A DNA stretch of 10,911 nt, taken from Lachnoclostridium sp. UBA7482 (GTDB lineage: Bacteria > Bacillota > Clostridia > Lachnospirales > Lachnospiraceae). Below, piece by piece: positions 5,210 through 10,911 of the stretch. The translations under genes and the position numbers were made by a program. Under the pieces are notes generated by a model, which had not been told where the DNA came from, did no database searches, and saw only the letters and a program-made list of their open reading frames with translations. The stretch is from NCBI GenBank assembly GCA_002479645.1, contig DLOO01000005.1, positions 3,079-13,989 of the forward strand. Direction: 5' to 3'. Numbering within the stretch: the first letter of the stretch is position 1; each line of letters begins with the position of its first letter.

Positions 5210-7150
5210 TTACCTCATAATCCAATGCCCGATACGACGCAAAACATACGCCGGAGCAAAGTTGGAACCTTTGGCAAGCAGGTCGGTGTACGCCTCTTTT
5301 TTGTCCTTGCAGTGAAGCAGTCTTGCAGTTACCTTTTGTCCATCCCCGGTTGTAAGAATCGGGGTTCCTTTATGGAAATGCAGCTTTTTGGTGCCGCACA
5401 GGCGGCTCATAACATACTCGTCCTGAACCGCATTGTCGGCGGAGGTCAGGCAATAATCGCAGGTCTGCCCGTTGACGATGGTACTGAAATTGCAGAAGGC
5501 AAAATCTTTGCTTCGCCCCTCGCTGATACGTTTCCATGCGGTCAGAAGCGTACCGTCTGTAATTTCTTTATTGGAGTAAGCCTCCGACTCCGAGATCCGG
5601 CTGACGTCTTCCAGCCAGGTGCTTTCGGAAGAATAAACCCGAATAATAAACTGCAGGAAATTCTCGAGCTGTGCGGTCTTCCAGTACAGGAAATGCGGTG
5701 CGGCTGCCTCGCCCAGAGACGTCGGGAGTTTTGCATTGCAGCAGCCGAAGCCAAGAGCGGGGTCATGGTTTTCTACCGGATTCTGATACAAAAGAACATC
5801 GCTGTCCAGGAAAAAACACTCTTCGATTCCTTTTTCCCTGCAAAATGCCGCAAGAGCAAAATGGCGGTCAAAGCAGGTCTTTTCAAAATCTTCTCCTCCG
5901 TCCCTGCCAATGTGACGGAAAATCTGATGGAATTCTTCCGCAGCTTCTTTCAAATAGTCCTCAGCACGGTACCAGTTCGTGGAAAATCCCCGGTTAGCCT
6001 CATCCCCGAGCAGGATGACGTTTCGGCTTCCGCAAACTTTGCCTGCCTTCTCAAGTACATCATAAACATAATCCTCTCCGCCGCAGTGGAAGAAAATAAG
6101 CGGACAGGTTCCGGCAAAATCACGCAGGATTGCCGGCTTGTAATGCCGATGGTTTGCTTCAAACAGCAGATAGAGATAGCAGGGCATGAGTCCCGTCATA
6201 TGGCGGAACACCTGGCCAAGGTCGGGCTCGCAGAGCGCCTGAACGGCAATAAACGAAAGGATAAAGGAGAGCACATCGTGCTGGATGCGGTCGTCCTCCT
6301 TGTAGTGCCCCTTGCGGAAATCCACATCAATCAGGTAGAGGAAGGTGCGGATGTAAAGCGCCAGCGCGCCGATTTGCAGGAAGAAAAACGGCCATGCGTG
6401 ATGGGTTGATTTCGTAAATACCTCGTAAGGGAAAAGGATGCGTCCCACGATTGCGGCATAATTGATCAAAAAGTAGGAGATATGTCCAACGATTTCCTCG
6501 TCTTCGTAGAGGTTTTGCAGGAAGGTTGCGCCTCCCGCGCTGCCTCTGGCGTGAAGAAGCATTTCCAAGAATCCGAACTGATACAGGAGACATACGGCGG
6601 TAACGAGTACCAGGAAAGCACGGAAGCCCCATTTGTCGCTGCGCCGCCAGATGATGGCAAGCAAAAACAACGGCAGAATGCCCAACAGATAGACGTTGCG
6701 CCACAAAGCATAGCCTGCAATCAGGGCAAATACCGGGACATAGCGCCAGCTTCCCCTGATACGCAGACACAGAAGAATCAGGCTGCAAAGCACGAAAAGC
6801 ATCAGAGTCTTGGCGGGCTGCATCAAAAAGACGGCGTCAAAAACAAACAGCAGAGAGAAGAGCAGATAGCCCGTTTTCCTGCGTATTTTTAAGGTCGCAA
6901 GGAGAAGAAGATACAGGACGGCAAAGGCGGCGGCGCAGAGGATAAAAAAGGTGCGCAGGCTGATTTGCAGATCCAGCTTCAGGTAGTCTTTTGCGAGTGT
7001 GAGTACCCGGTTGTGAAGTCCGGGAATCTCGTCAAATACCTTCCATGCGGTCAGTTTGTCCGAAAATACGACAATGAGCGCGGCGTCCAACAGAAGCTTC
7101 AGGATGGCCACAATATATACGGATAAAGGATTTTTCATTTTTTTCGTCAT
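5210..7150 (-). CDS. Multi-span membrane protein with C-terminal GT-A-like glycosyltransferase domain (646 aa)
   Basis: The N-terminal half (about residues 8-332) has roughly ten hydrophobic helices, including a segment EPDLGQVFRH at 308-317 that resembles conserved loops of membrane polysaccharide enzymes. After residue 348 the protein is soluble. CPLIFFHCGGEDYVYDVL starts an alpha/beta domain, and FFLDSDVLLY (446-455) carries an acidic DSD (D449, D451) like the metal-binding DxD of GT-A glycosyltransferases. DGT at 532-534 and KLHFHKGTP near 589-597 may complete the active site. I infer transfer of a sugar to a surface glycan or lipid carrier; donor and acceptor are unknown. The start has GGAGG (CCTCC at 7156-7160 on the plus strand) five bases upstream. 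It is convergent with spoVAC and divergent from spoVAD, and so splits the spoVA genes. Its predicted promoter is of the vegetative type. Confidence 0.85.
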   Translation of the reverse strand: MTKKMKNPLSVYIVAILKLLLDAALIVVFSDKLTAWKVFDEIPGLHNRVLTLAKDYLKLDLQISLRTFFILCAAAFAVLYLLLLATLKIRRKTGYLLFSLLFVFDAVFLMQPAKTLMLFVLCSLILLCLRIRGSWRYVPVFALIAGYALWRNVYLLGILPLFLLAIIWRRSDKWGFRAFLVLVTAVCLLYQFGFLEMLLHARGSAGGATFLQNLYEDEEIVGHISYFLINYAAIVGRILFPYEVFTKSTHHAWPFFFLQIGALALYIRTFLYLIDVDFRKGHYKEDDRIQHDVLSFILSFIAVQALCEPDLGQVFRHMTGLMPCYLYLLFEANHRHYKPAILRDFAGTCPLIFFHCGGEDYVYDVLEKAGKVCGSRNVILLGDEANRGFSTNWYRAEDYLKEAAEEFHQIFRHIGRDGGEDFEKTCFDRHFALAAFCREKGIEECFFLDSDVLLYQNPVENHDPALGFGCCNAKLPTSLGEAAAPHFLYWKTAQLENFLQFIIRVYSSESTWLEDVSRISESEAYSNKEITDGTLLTAWKRISEGRSKDFAFCNFSTIVNGQTCDYCLTSADNAVQDEYVMSRLCGTKKLHFHKGTPILTTGDGQKVTARLLHCKDKKEAYTDLLAKGSNFAPAYVLRRIGHWIMR

Positions 7151-7184
7151 GGGTTCCTCCGGTGATTTTGCAGGAAATAACGGA

Positions 7185-7222
7185 TTTACCTAAGATGCAG
7201 ATGATTCTGCGTTATAGGTAAA
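7185..7222 (-). promoter_or_regulatory. Hairpin in the predicted leader of the glycosyltransferase gene
   Basis: TTTACCTAAGATGCAG pairs with CTGCGTTATAGGTAAA around an ATGATT loop; one A-A mismatch and two G-T pairs interrupt the 16-position stem. It lies between the predicted minus-strand transcription start (about 7237) and the ribosome-binding site (7156-7160). No T run follows on either strand, so it is not a typical terminator. It could stabilise the mRNA or bind a regulator. Confidence 0.55.
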
Positions 7223-7243
7223 AGGGCGCGGGTCAATATCTCT

Positions 7244-7272
7244 ATCATACCCGAGATGCCTGCAAATTGCAA
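7244..7272 (-). promoter_or_regulatory. Predicted sigma-A promoter of the glycosyltransferase gene
   Basis: Read on the minus strand, TTGCAA (7267-7272) and TATGAT (7244-7249) are separated by 17 bases, matching TTGACA at four and TATAAT at five of six positions. The start would be near 7237, giving a leader of about 87 bases. This suggests vegetative rather than forespore expression. Confidence 0.6.
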
Positions 7273-7312
7273 GTTGAAACGTGGAAAGCGTGGGGATGGA
7301 ATCCATTTTTTC

Positions 7313-7341
7313 GTATAAAAATCCCGAAGCTGTGCATACTG
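7313..7341 (+). promoter_or_regulatory. Predicted sigma-G-type promoter for spoVAD-spoVAE
   Basis: The -35 is GTATA (7313-7317) and the -10 is CATACTG (7335-7341) with a 17-base spacer. Against the sigma-G pattern GHATR and CATWHTA, all five -35 and six of seven -10 positions fit. The start near 7347 is about 24 bases before the spoVAD ATG. The spacing equals that of the promoter before the 38-aa ORF. Confidence 0.6.
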
Positions 7342-7370
7342 AACGTAAAAAACAGGGAATGGTGGAAGTT

Positions 7371-8411
7371 ATGAAAACAAAAGGAAAACAGAGTGTGGAA
7401 TATGCCAATCCTCCCTATATCCTGGGTGAGGCTTCAATTGTCGGGCAAAAGGAAGGAGAAGGCCCGTTAGGGTCTTATTTTCATGAAATCTGTAATGACC
7501 CGCTGATGGGGGAAAAGACGTGGGAAAAAGCGGAGAGCGCTTTTGTTGAGAGAGCCTGCAATCTTGCGATTTCCAACGCGGGAATGCGGCGTGAGGACAT
7601 CAATTACCTTGTCGGCGGGGATTTGCTTGCACAGCTGATGGGAACGAGCTTCGGTGTAGAGTCGCTGCAAATTCCGTTTTTCGGTATTTACGGCGCCTGC
7701 TCGACGATGGGCGAATCGCTTACACTTTCTTCACTGCTTGTGGAGGGGGAATTTGCTAAAAGTGTATTGGCGGTAACGTCATCCCACTTTGCTGGGGCAG
7801 AGAAGCAGTTTCGGTTTCCGCTTGCCTATGGAAATCAGCGTCCTGCCGCTGCGACATGGACGGTGACCGGAAGCGGGGCGGTTATTATCGGAAATGAGAG
7901 CTGCCTGACCGGCAGGAAGAAGACTGCCGCCTCCGGAAATGTCGTTATTCGAGGAATTACTGTCGGGCGGATTGTGGATTACGGAATCCAGGATTCGATG
8001 AATATGGGGGCTGCAATGGCGCCCGCCGCCGCATCGACAATCGCGGCGAATTTCCGGGATTTCGGCGTTTCTGCGGAAGATTATGATGTGATTGCAACCG
8101 GAGACCTGGGAACGGTCGGGAGCCGTATCCTGTGTGAAATGATGGAGGAACAGGGAATGCCGATTGGCAAGAAGCATATGGACTGCGGCGTGCAGATTTA
8201 TGATTTGCAGAAGCAGGATGTGCATGCCGGAGGCAGCGGCTGCGGGTGCAGTGCGGTAACGCTTACGGGGTATTTGCTTTACAAGCTGCGGAGTAAGGAG
8301 TACCGGCGGATTCTGTTCGTGCCTACCGGGGCAATGCTTTCGCCGGTTAGTTTCCACGAGGAAATGAATATTCCCGGGATTGCGTATGGAATTATTCTGG
8401 AAAGCAGGTGA
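7371..8411 (+). CDS. spoVAD: Stage V sporulation protein SpoVAD
   Basis: SpoVAD is a thiolase-fold protein on the outer face of the spore inner membrane that binds dipicolinic acid. This copy has 346 aa (338 in B. subtilis). It contains GPLGSYFHEICND (31-43), the FGIYGACSTMGESL segment with C110 at the thiolase-like cysteine position, the SSHFAGAEKQFRFP stretch (137-150), TVTGSGAVI, MGAAMAPAAAST, and AGGSGCGCSAV near the C-terminus. These match the B. subtilis protein in order. I start at ATG 7371 because MKTKGKQS aligns with the B. subtilis start MKLTGKQT and GGTGGAAG (7361-7368) precedes it. A start at 7281 would lie upstream of the predicted promoter. ATG 7359 remains possible and adds four residues. 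The TGA overlaps or abuts spoVAE. Confidence 0.95.
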   Translation: MKTKGKQSVEYANPPYILGEASIVGQKEGEGPLGSYFHEICNDPLMGEKTWEKAESAFVERACNLAISNAGMRREDINYLVGGDLLAQLMGTSFGVESLQIPFFGIYGACSTMGESLTLSSLLVEGEFAKSVLAVTSSHFAGAEKQFRFPLAYGNQRPAAATWTVTGSGAVIIGNESCLTGRKKTAASGNVVIRGITVGRIVDYGIQDSMNMGAAMAPAAASTIAANFRDFGVSAEDYDVIATGDLGTVGSRILCEMMEEQGMPIGKKHMDCGVQIYDLQKQDVHAGGSGCGCSAVTLTGYLLYKLRSKEYRRILFVPTGAMLSPVSFHEEMNIPGIAYGIILESR

Positions 8412-8416
8412 TGGAG

Positions 8417-8770
8417 ATGAATTATGTATGGGCGTTTGTAATCGGTGGTGCAGTCTGCGGCGTTGTGCAGATTTTCATGGATAAGACCAAACTGCAGCCG
8501 GGGCGGATCATGGTCTTGCTTGTAATGTTCGGAAGTCTTCTGAGCGCCCTGGGATGGTATAAGCCTTTTATGGAATTTGCGGGGGCAGGCGCTACCGTAC
8601 CGCTCCTTGGCTTTGGCCACGTGCTCTATGACGGGGTGAAGAGCGCTGTGAAGGAGAGCGGTTTTCTCGGATTGTTTCTCGGCGGTCTGAAAGCCGGGGC
8701 GCTGGGGACGTCCGCTGCATTGATTTTCAGTTATATTGCCAGCTGGATCTTTAAGCCGAAGATGAAGTAA
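8417..8770 (+). CDS. spoVAE: Stage V sporulation protein SpoVAE (SpoVAEb type)
   Basis: This hydrophobic protein (117 aa) has about four helices and the motif EFAGAGATVPLLGFGHVLYDG. That motif resembles the AGAGSVVPITGF motif of SpoVAC, since the two subunits are related, and it ends FKPKMK like B. subtilis SpoVAEb (FKPKG). With SpoVAC and SpoVAD it forms the core set found in nearly all spore formers. MNYVWAFVIGG aligns with the B. subtilis start MTFLWAFLVGG, and AGGTGA (8406-8411), which contains the spoVAD stop, lies five bases upstream. The alternative ATG at 8411 overlaps that stop and adds two residues. It is the last gene of this unit; no spoVAEa or spoVAF follows. Confidence 0.93.
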   Translation: MNYVWAFVIGGAVCGVVQIFMDKTKLQPGRIMVLLVMFGSLLSALGWYKPFMEFAGAGATVPLLGFGHVLYDGVKSAVKESGFLGLFLGGLKAGALGTSAALIFSYIASWIFKPKMK

Positions 8771-8790
8771 GAACAGCGCAGAAATATCCG

Positions 8791-8853
8791 AAAAAATAGG
8801 GAACTGCTACCGAAGGGTATAGAAATAACTAAACCCTTTGGTAGCAGTTCCCT
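8791..8853 (-). terminator. Intrinsic terminator of the polysaccharide deacetylase gene
   Basis: A 21-bp stem (8798-8818 with 8833-8853, one G-T pair) encloses a 14-base A-rich loop. On the minus strand it is followed directly by ATTTTTT (8791-8797), the form of a strong rho-independent terminator 28 bases beyond the deacetylase stop. On the plus strand no T run follows, so termination of spoVAE there would be less efficient. Outer GCGC blocks at 8776-8779 and 8854-8857 could extend the pairing. Confidence 0.88.
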
Positions 8854-8881
8854 GCGCGTAATATAAAGAGGAAAAAGAGAA

Positions 8882-9736
8882 TCAGCGAATGCTTGTATAC
8901 GGTGCGTGGCCGGGCTGTAAGGTCTTGCCGCGTACTGCCGCCAGTTCAGACACCGATACAATCTGATAACCATCGGCAATCAGTTCGGGAATCATGGTCT
9001 TCACGGCCTCCATCGTATATTTGTAGGAGGCGTGCATTAAAACAATATCGCCGTCCTTTAAGTTGCTCATTACTCTCTGGTAAACGGATTCGTAGGTACC
9101 GTTGTTCCAGTCAGCGCTGTCAACGCTCCAGTTAATCAACGGTACCGGAATTGCAAACTGCACCTTCATGTCAGCCTCGCCGTAGGGAGGTCTTACAAGG
9201 AAAGACTTGATACCGGTTAAGTCTTCGAGCAAGGCGCGTACCTTTTCCACTTCTTCGGCAATCTTTGCTTCATCCAGTGTCTTCAGGTGCGGGTGACTCC
9301 AGGTATGGTTCCCAAGCTCACAGCCTTGTTCGACAACACGTTTTACAACAGCTTCATAGGACTTGTTGTACTGCTTGCCCCATACAAAAAATGTGGCGTG
9401 CATACCATTTTCCTCGAGAATATCCAAAAGCTCATCGTAATACTGGGTCGGACCGTCATCAAAGGTAAATGCTACCAGCTTCTTGTTGGGGTCAATCCAG
9501 GAAATATCAACATTGGAAGTATCCCAGTTCTGCATAACGGCCTCCGTAGGTGTCGGTGTAGGTGTTTCGGTCGGTGTGGGTGTCTCTGTCGGAGTCGGTG
9601 TTTCTGTCGGAGTCTCGGTAGGAGCCGGAGTTCCGGTAGGGGTCTGTGCGGGCGAATCCTTTTTTGCGGAATTGTCGTTTCCGCAGCCGATACAGAGGAA
9701 AGCCAGCAATATAATCAAAATCGATAAACGCTTCAT
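8882..9736 (-). CDS. Polysaccharide deacetylase lipoprotein, CE4 family
   Basis: The 284-aa protein has a lipoprotein signal peptide with Cys18 as the lipidation site (LCIGC). A Thr-Pro-Glu linker at about 32-65 built of TPTE-like repeats acts as a wall spacer. The NodB/CE4 domain spans about 86-266 with TFDDGP (D93, D94), metal-binding HTWSH (H144, H148), RPPYG (182-186), NWSVDSADW and IVLMHAS (H235), so all the usual catalytic motifs are present. It probably removes N-acetyl groups from peptidoglycan or another surface glycan outside the membrane; the substrate is not shown by the sequence. AAGGAG (CTCCTT at 9742-9747 on the plus strand) lies five bases upstream of ATG. It is transcribed alone, between its own promoter and terminator. 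A role in spore cortex modification, as for PdaA, is possible, but no sporulation promoter was seen. Confidence 0.93.
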   Translation of the reverse strand: MKRLSILIILLAFLCIGCGNDNSAKKDSPAQTPTGTPAPTETPTETPTPTETPTPTETPTPTPTEAVMQNWDTSNVDISWIDPNKKLVAFTFDDGPTQYYDELLDILEENGMHATFFVWGKQYNKSYEAVVKRVVEQGCELGNHTWSHPHLKTLDEAKIAEEVEKVRALLEDLTGIKSFLVRPPYGEADMKVQFAIPVPLINWSVDSADWNNGTYESVYQRVMSNLKDGDIVLMHASYKYTMEAVKTMIPELIADGYQIVSVSELAAVRGKTLQPGHAPYTSIR

Positions 9737-9761
9737 AATGTCTCCTTTCGTAACTTACACG

Positions 9762-9838
9762 TTAAGTATATCATACATTTTTTGGAAAGAAAAGCCTTGA
9801 TTTAAGAAAATCATACAAAATCCGGAGAAAATCGTACA
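9762..9838. repeat. Three copies of a 16-bp motif upstream of the deacetylase gene
   Basis: On the plus strand the copies are TTAAGTATATCATACA (9762-9777), TTAAGAAAATCATACA (9802-9817) and CGGAGAAAATCGTACA (9823-9838). The first two differ at two positions, and the third shares AGAAAATC-TACA with the second. Copy starts are 40 and 21 bases apart, close to four and two helical turns. The first copy contains the -10 element. They may be operator sites. Confidence 0.5.
9765..9773 (-). promoter_or_regulatory. Predicted extended -10 promoter of the deacetylase gene
   Basis: On the minus strand TGATATACT is an extended -10 (TGn plus TATACT, five of six to consensus). No good -35 is found 17 bases upstream (TTTTCT, three of six). 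The start would be near 9758, giving a leader of about 22 bases. Confidence 0.5.
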
Positions 9839-9873
9839 TAGTTCGACGCTTTTGCCGGGAGACTGCGGGATGA

Positions 9874-10050
9874 CTACATCTGTTTCCGAACGATAAGGTA
9901 CTCGTCCCCAAAACGGAAATAGGGGCAGGACCAGTGGTCGGCTCGGATAAAATGCGCCATTTCATCTTCATCCAAATCCATTTCACAACAATATTGTTCA
10001 TATTCTTCATCATAGCCGTAGTACATACAGCATTCGCAGTTACTTTCCAA
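9874..10050 (-). CDS. Small Cys-rich protein, DUF6472-like (58 aa)
   Basis: A 58-codon ORF starts with TTG (plus-strand CAA at 10048-10050), six bases after GGAG within AAAGGAGA. The protein begins MESNCECCMYYGYDEEYEQY and ends GDEYLIVRKQM. Six Cys occur as C5, C7, C8, C21, C22 and C42, the last within SCPYFRF, and a DLDEDEM segment lies in the middle. From memory this pattern fits the DUF6472 family of small Lachnospiraceae proteins; the function is unknown and metal binding through the Cys is inference. The gene is 50 bases downstream of the PBP stop with no terminator between, so it is probably cotranscribed with it. A longer 98-aa frame covering the same bases lacks these features and is a shadow. 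Confidence 0.75.
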   Translation of the reverse strand: MESNCECCMYYGYDEEYEQYCCEMDLDEDEMAHFIRADHWSCPYFRFGDEYLIVRKQM

Positions 10051-10100
10051 AGCAATCTCCTTTGCAAGCGTTATCTAGGTGCATTACGAACCGAAGAAAA

Positions 10101-10911
10101 CTACTGTTCGTTCCCGCCGAACGGATTGTCGTTGTTGTCAGGCGGAGCCGCCTGACCGGTATGAATCGGGCATACCTGATACGATTCGGTTGGACGAATA
10201 TGCGGGGTGTCCTGTGTGCCGCCGTGGCTTTTGCTGAGCTCGGTCTCCGTCTTGTCTAAGAAAATTTTGCTGATGACAGACGGGCAGCTGGCAGACGCCA
10301 AGCACTGACTCTCTGTACAGATAGTAACCTTAACGTGGCAGGTACAGGTCTGGTAAGGAACAGAGCCCTTTGCGAAAATCTCTTCTGCAACGCAATCCGA
10401 ACCACTGTACTGGTCGCATAAACCGGGAACAGCCAAATTGCCGCACTTCGTGCAGACCGTTGCGGTTACGATCGAAGAAGGCATGACGAAGTCCTTTTTT
10501 TCACATTTTTTCAGAACATGAACCTCTTCCATAATATCTCTCCAGAGATAACGGTAGTAAGAAGAATCGGTCTGCGAGAAGTTTCCGTCAAATCCGGACC
10601 AGATTGCGGCACAGTAGTAAGGGGTAAAGCCTGCAAACCAAAGGTCGTAGTTGTCATGCGCGGTACCTGTCTTGCCGGCTACCGGAATCTTCAGGTTCTG
10701 GAACTTGGACTTTTTGCCGGTACCGATTTCCGTAGTATCAACCATGGCGTCCGTAAGCAGGTAAGCCGTGGAGGACTTCATAACCTGCGTGGAGCTGGTC
10801 TTGTTATTGATCAGTGTTGTACCGTCATAATTGAGAATCTTGGTGTAGTAGCGAGGCTTATTGTAAACGCCGTTGTTGGCAATGGCAGCCAAGGATAAAG
10901 CGACCGTTACC
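10101..10911 (-). CDS. Class A penicillin-binding protein, C-terminal part (partial)
   Basis: The reading frame enters at the right edge of the window and stops at TAG 10101-10103, leaving 269 C-terminal residues. The visible start VTVALSLAAIANNGVYNKP and the KTGTA box (VAGKTGTAHDNYDLWFAGFTPYY), the third transpeptidase motif, place it in the penicillin-binding transpeptidase family. The layout resembles PBP1A-like enzymes that build and cross-link peptidoglycan outside the membrane; the glycosyltransferase half and the SxxK and SxN motifs lie outside the window. After the domain a tail of about 130 residues carries 11 Cys, including CTKC and TCTCH, then a Gly/Pro/Asn-rich end (PPDNNDNPFGGNEQ). 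The gene is followed by the DUF6472-like gene. Confidence 0.9.
   Translation of the reverse strand, partial: VTVALSLAAIANNGVYNKPRYYTKILNYDGTTLINNKTSSTQVMKSSTAYLLTDAMVDTTEIGTGKKSKFQNLKIPVAGKTGTAHDNYDLWFAGFTPYYCAAIWSGFDGNFSQTDSSYYRYLWRDIMEEVHVLKKCEKKDFVMPSSIVTATVCTKCGNLAVPGLCDQYSGSDCVAEEIFAKGSVPYQTCTCHVKVTICTESQCLASASCPSVISKIFLDKTETELSKSHGGTQDTPHIRPTESYQVCPIHTGQAAPPDNNDNPFGGNEQ

Noticed and set aside
5225..6409. 394-aa plus-strand open frame antisense to the glycosyltransferase gene
   Set aside because: No ribosome-binding site before its ATG, no recognisable domain, and the opposite strand codes a membrane/GT-A protein with a good site and promoter. It is a shadow.
7334..7362. GCATA as a -35 for spoVAD
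   Set aside because: Its matching -10 would fall at about 7356, so transcription would start at the ATG with no leader; the GTATA/CATACTG pair fits better.
7281..7370. Longer N-terminus for SpoVAD
   Set aside because: A start at 7281 would lie upstream of the predicted sigma-G-type promoter, and the B. subtilis protein aligns from the ATG at 7371.
9545..9645. CRISPR-like or satellite repeat
   Set aside because: The repeats are short, in frame, and code the Thr/Pro/Glu linker of the deacetylase.
9771..10067. 98-aa minus-strand frame covering the DUF6472-like gene
   Set aside because: The other minus-strand frame gives a Cys-patterned protein with a proper ribosome-binding site; this one has no family features and runs into the deacetylase promoter.

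Overview
The window looks like chromosomal DNA from a spore-forming anaerobic Firmicute, most likely Clostridia and probably Lachnospiraceae. The reasons are strong Shine-Dalgarno sites, a complete forespore sigma-factor operon followed by spoVA genes, a small DUF6472-like Cys-rich protein of the kind found in Lachnospiraceae, and a class A penicillin-binding protein with a Cys-rich tail. No tRNA, rRNA, CRISPR array, transposase or phage gene was seen.

Layout. (1) 60-1644, plus strand: a 44-aa acidic ORF and, 1 nt later, a membrane-anchored zinc-ribbon/TPR protein, ending in a terminator-like hairpin (1671-1705). (2) 1721-3366, plus: spoIIAA-spoIIAB-sigF, the anti-anti-sigma factor, anti-sigma kinase and sigma-F that start the forespore programme. 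(3) 3420-5158, plus: a predicted sigma-G/F-type promoter, a 38-aa single-span membrane ORF, then spoVAA, spoVAB and spoVAC, which encode parts of the dipicolinic acid channel of the spore inner membrane. (4) 5210-7150, minus: a 646-aa multi-span membrane protein with a C-terminal GT-A-like glycosyltransferase domain, inserted against the direction of the spo genes and with its own predicted vegetative promoter. (5) 7313-8770, plus: a second sigma-G-type promoter, then spoVAD and spoVAE. (6) 8791-9736, minus: a polysaccharide deacetylase lipoprotein with its terminator and an extended -10 promoter. (7) 9874-10911, minus: the 58-aa DUF6472-like protein and the C-terminal part of a class A PBP that runs off the window.

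How the parts work together. The order spoIIA then spoVA is also found in Bacillus subtilis, so this is an old sporulation locus. Here the spoVA unit has been split by the glycosyltransferase gene, and both halves have a recognisable forespore-type promoter at 17-nt spacing. The minus-strand genes on the right (PBP, deacetylase) and the glycosyltransferase all concern the cell envelope.

The most interesting items are the split spoVA operon, the unannotated-looking 38-aa membrane ORF that leads it and overlaps spoVAA by one base, the N-terminal extension of SpoIIAB, the terminator-like hairpin directly against the spoIIAA ribosome-binding site, and a threefold 16-bp repeat around the deacetylase promoter. 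I did not find a wholly new defence or mobile system. No gene-free stretch exceeds 300 bases; the longest is the 220 bases between the glycosyltransferase and spoVAD.
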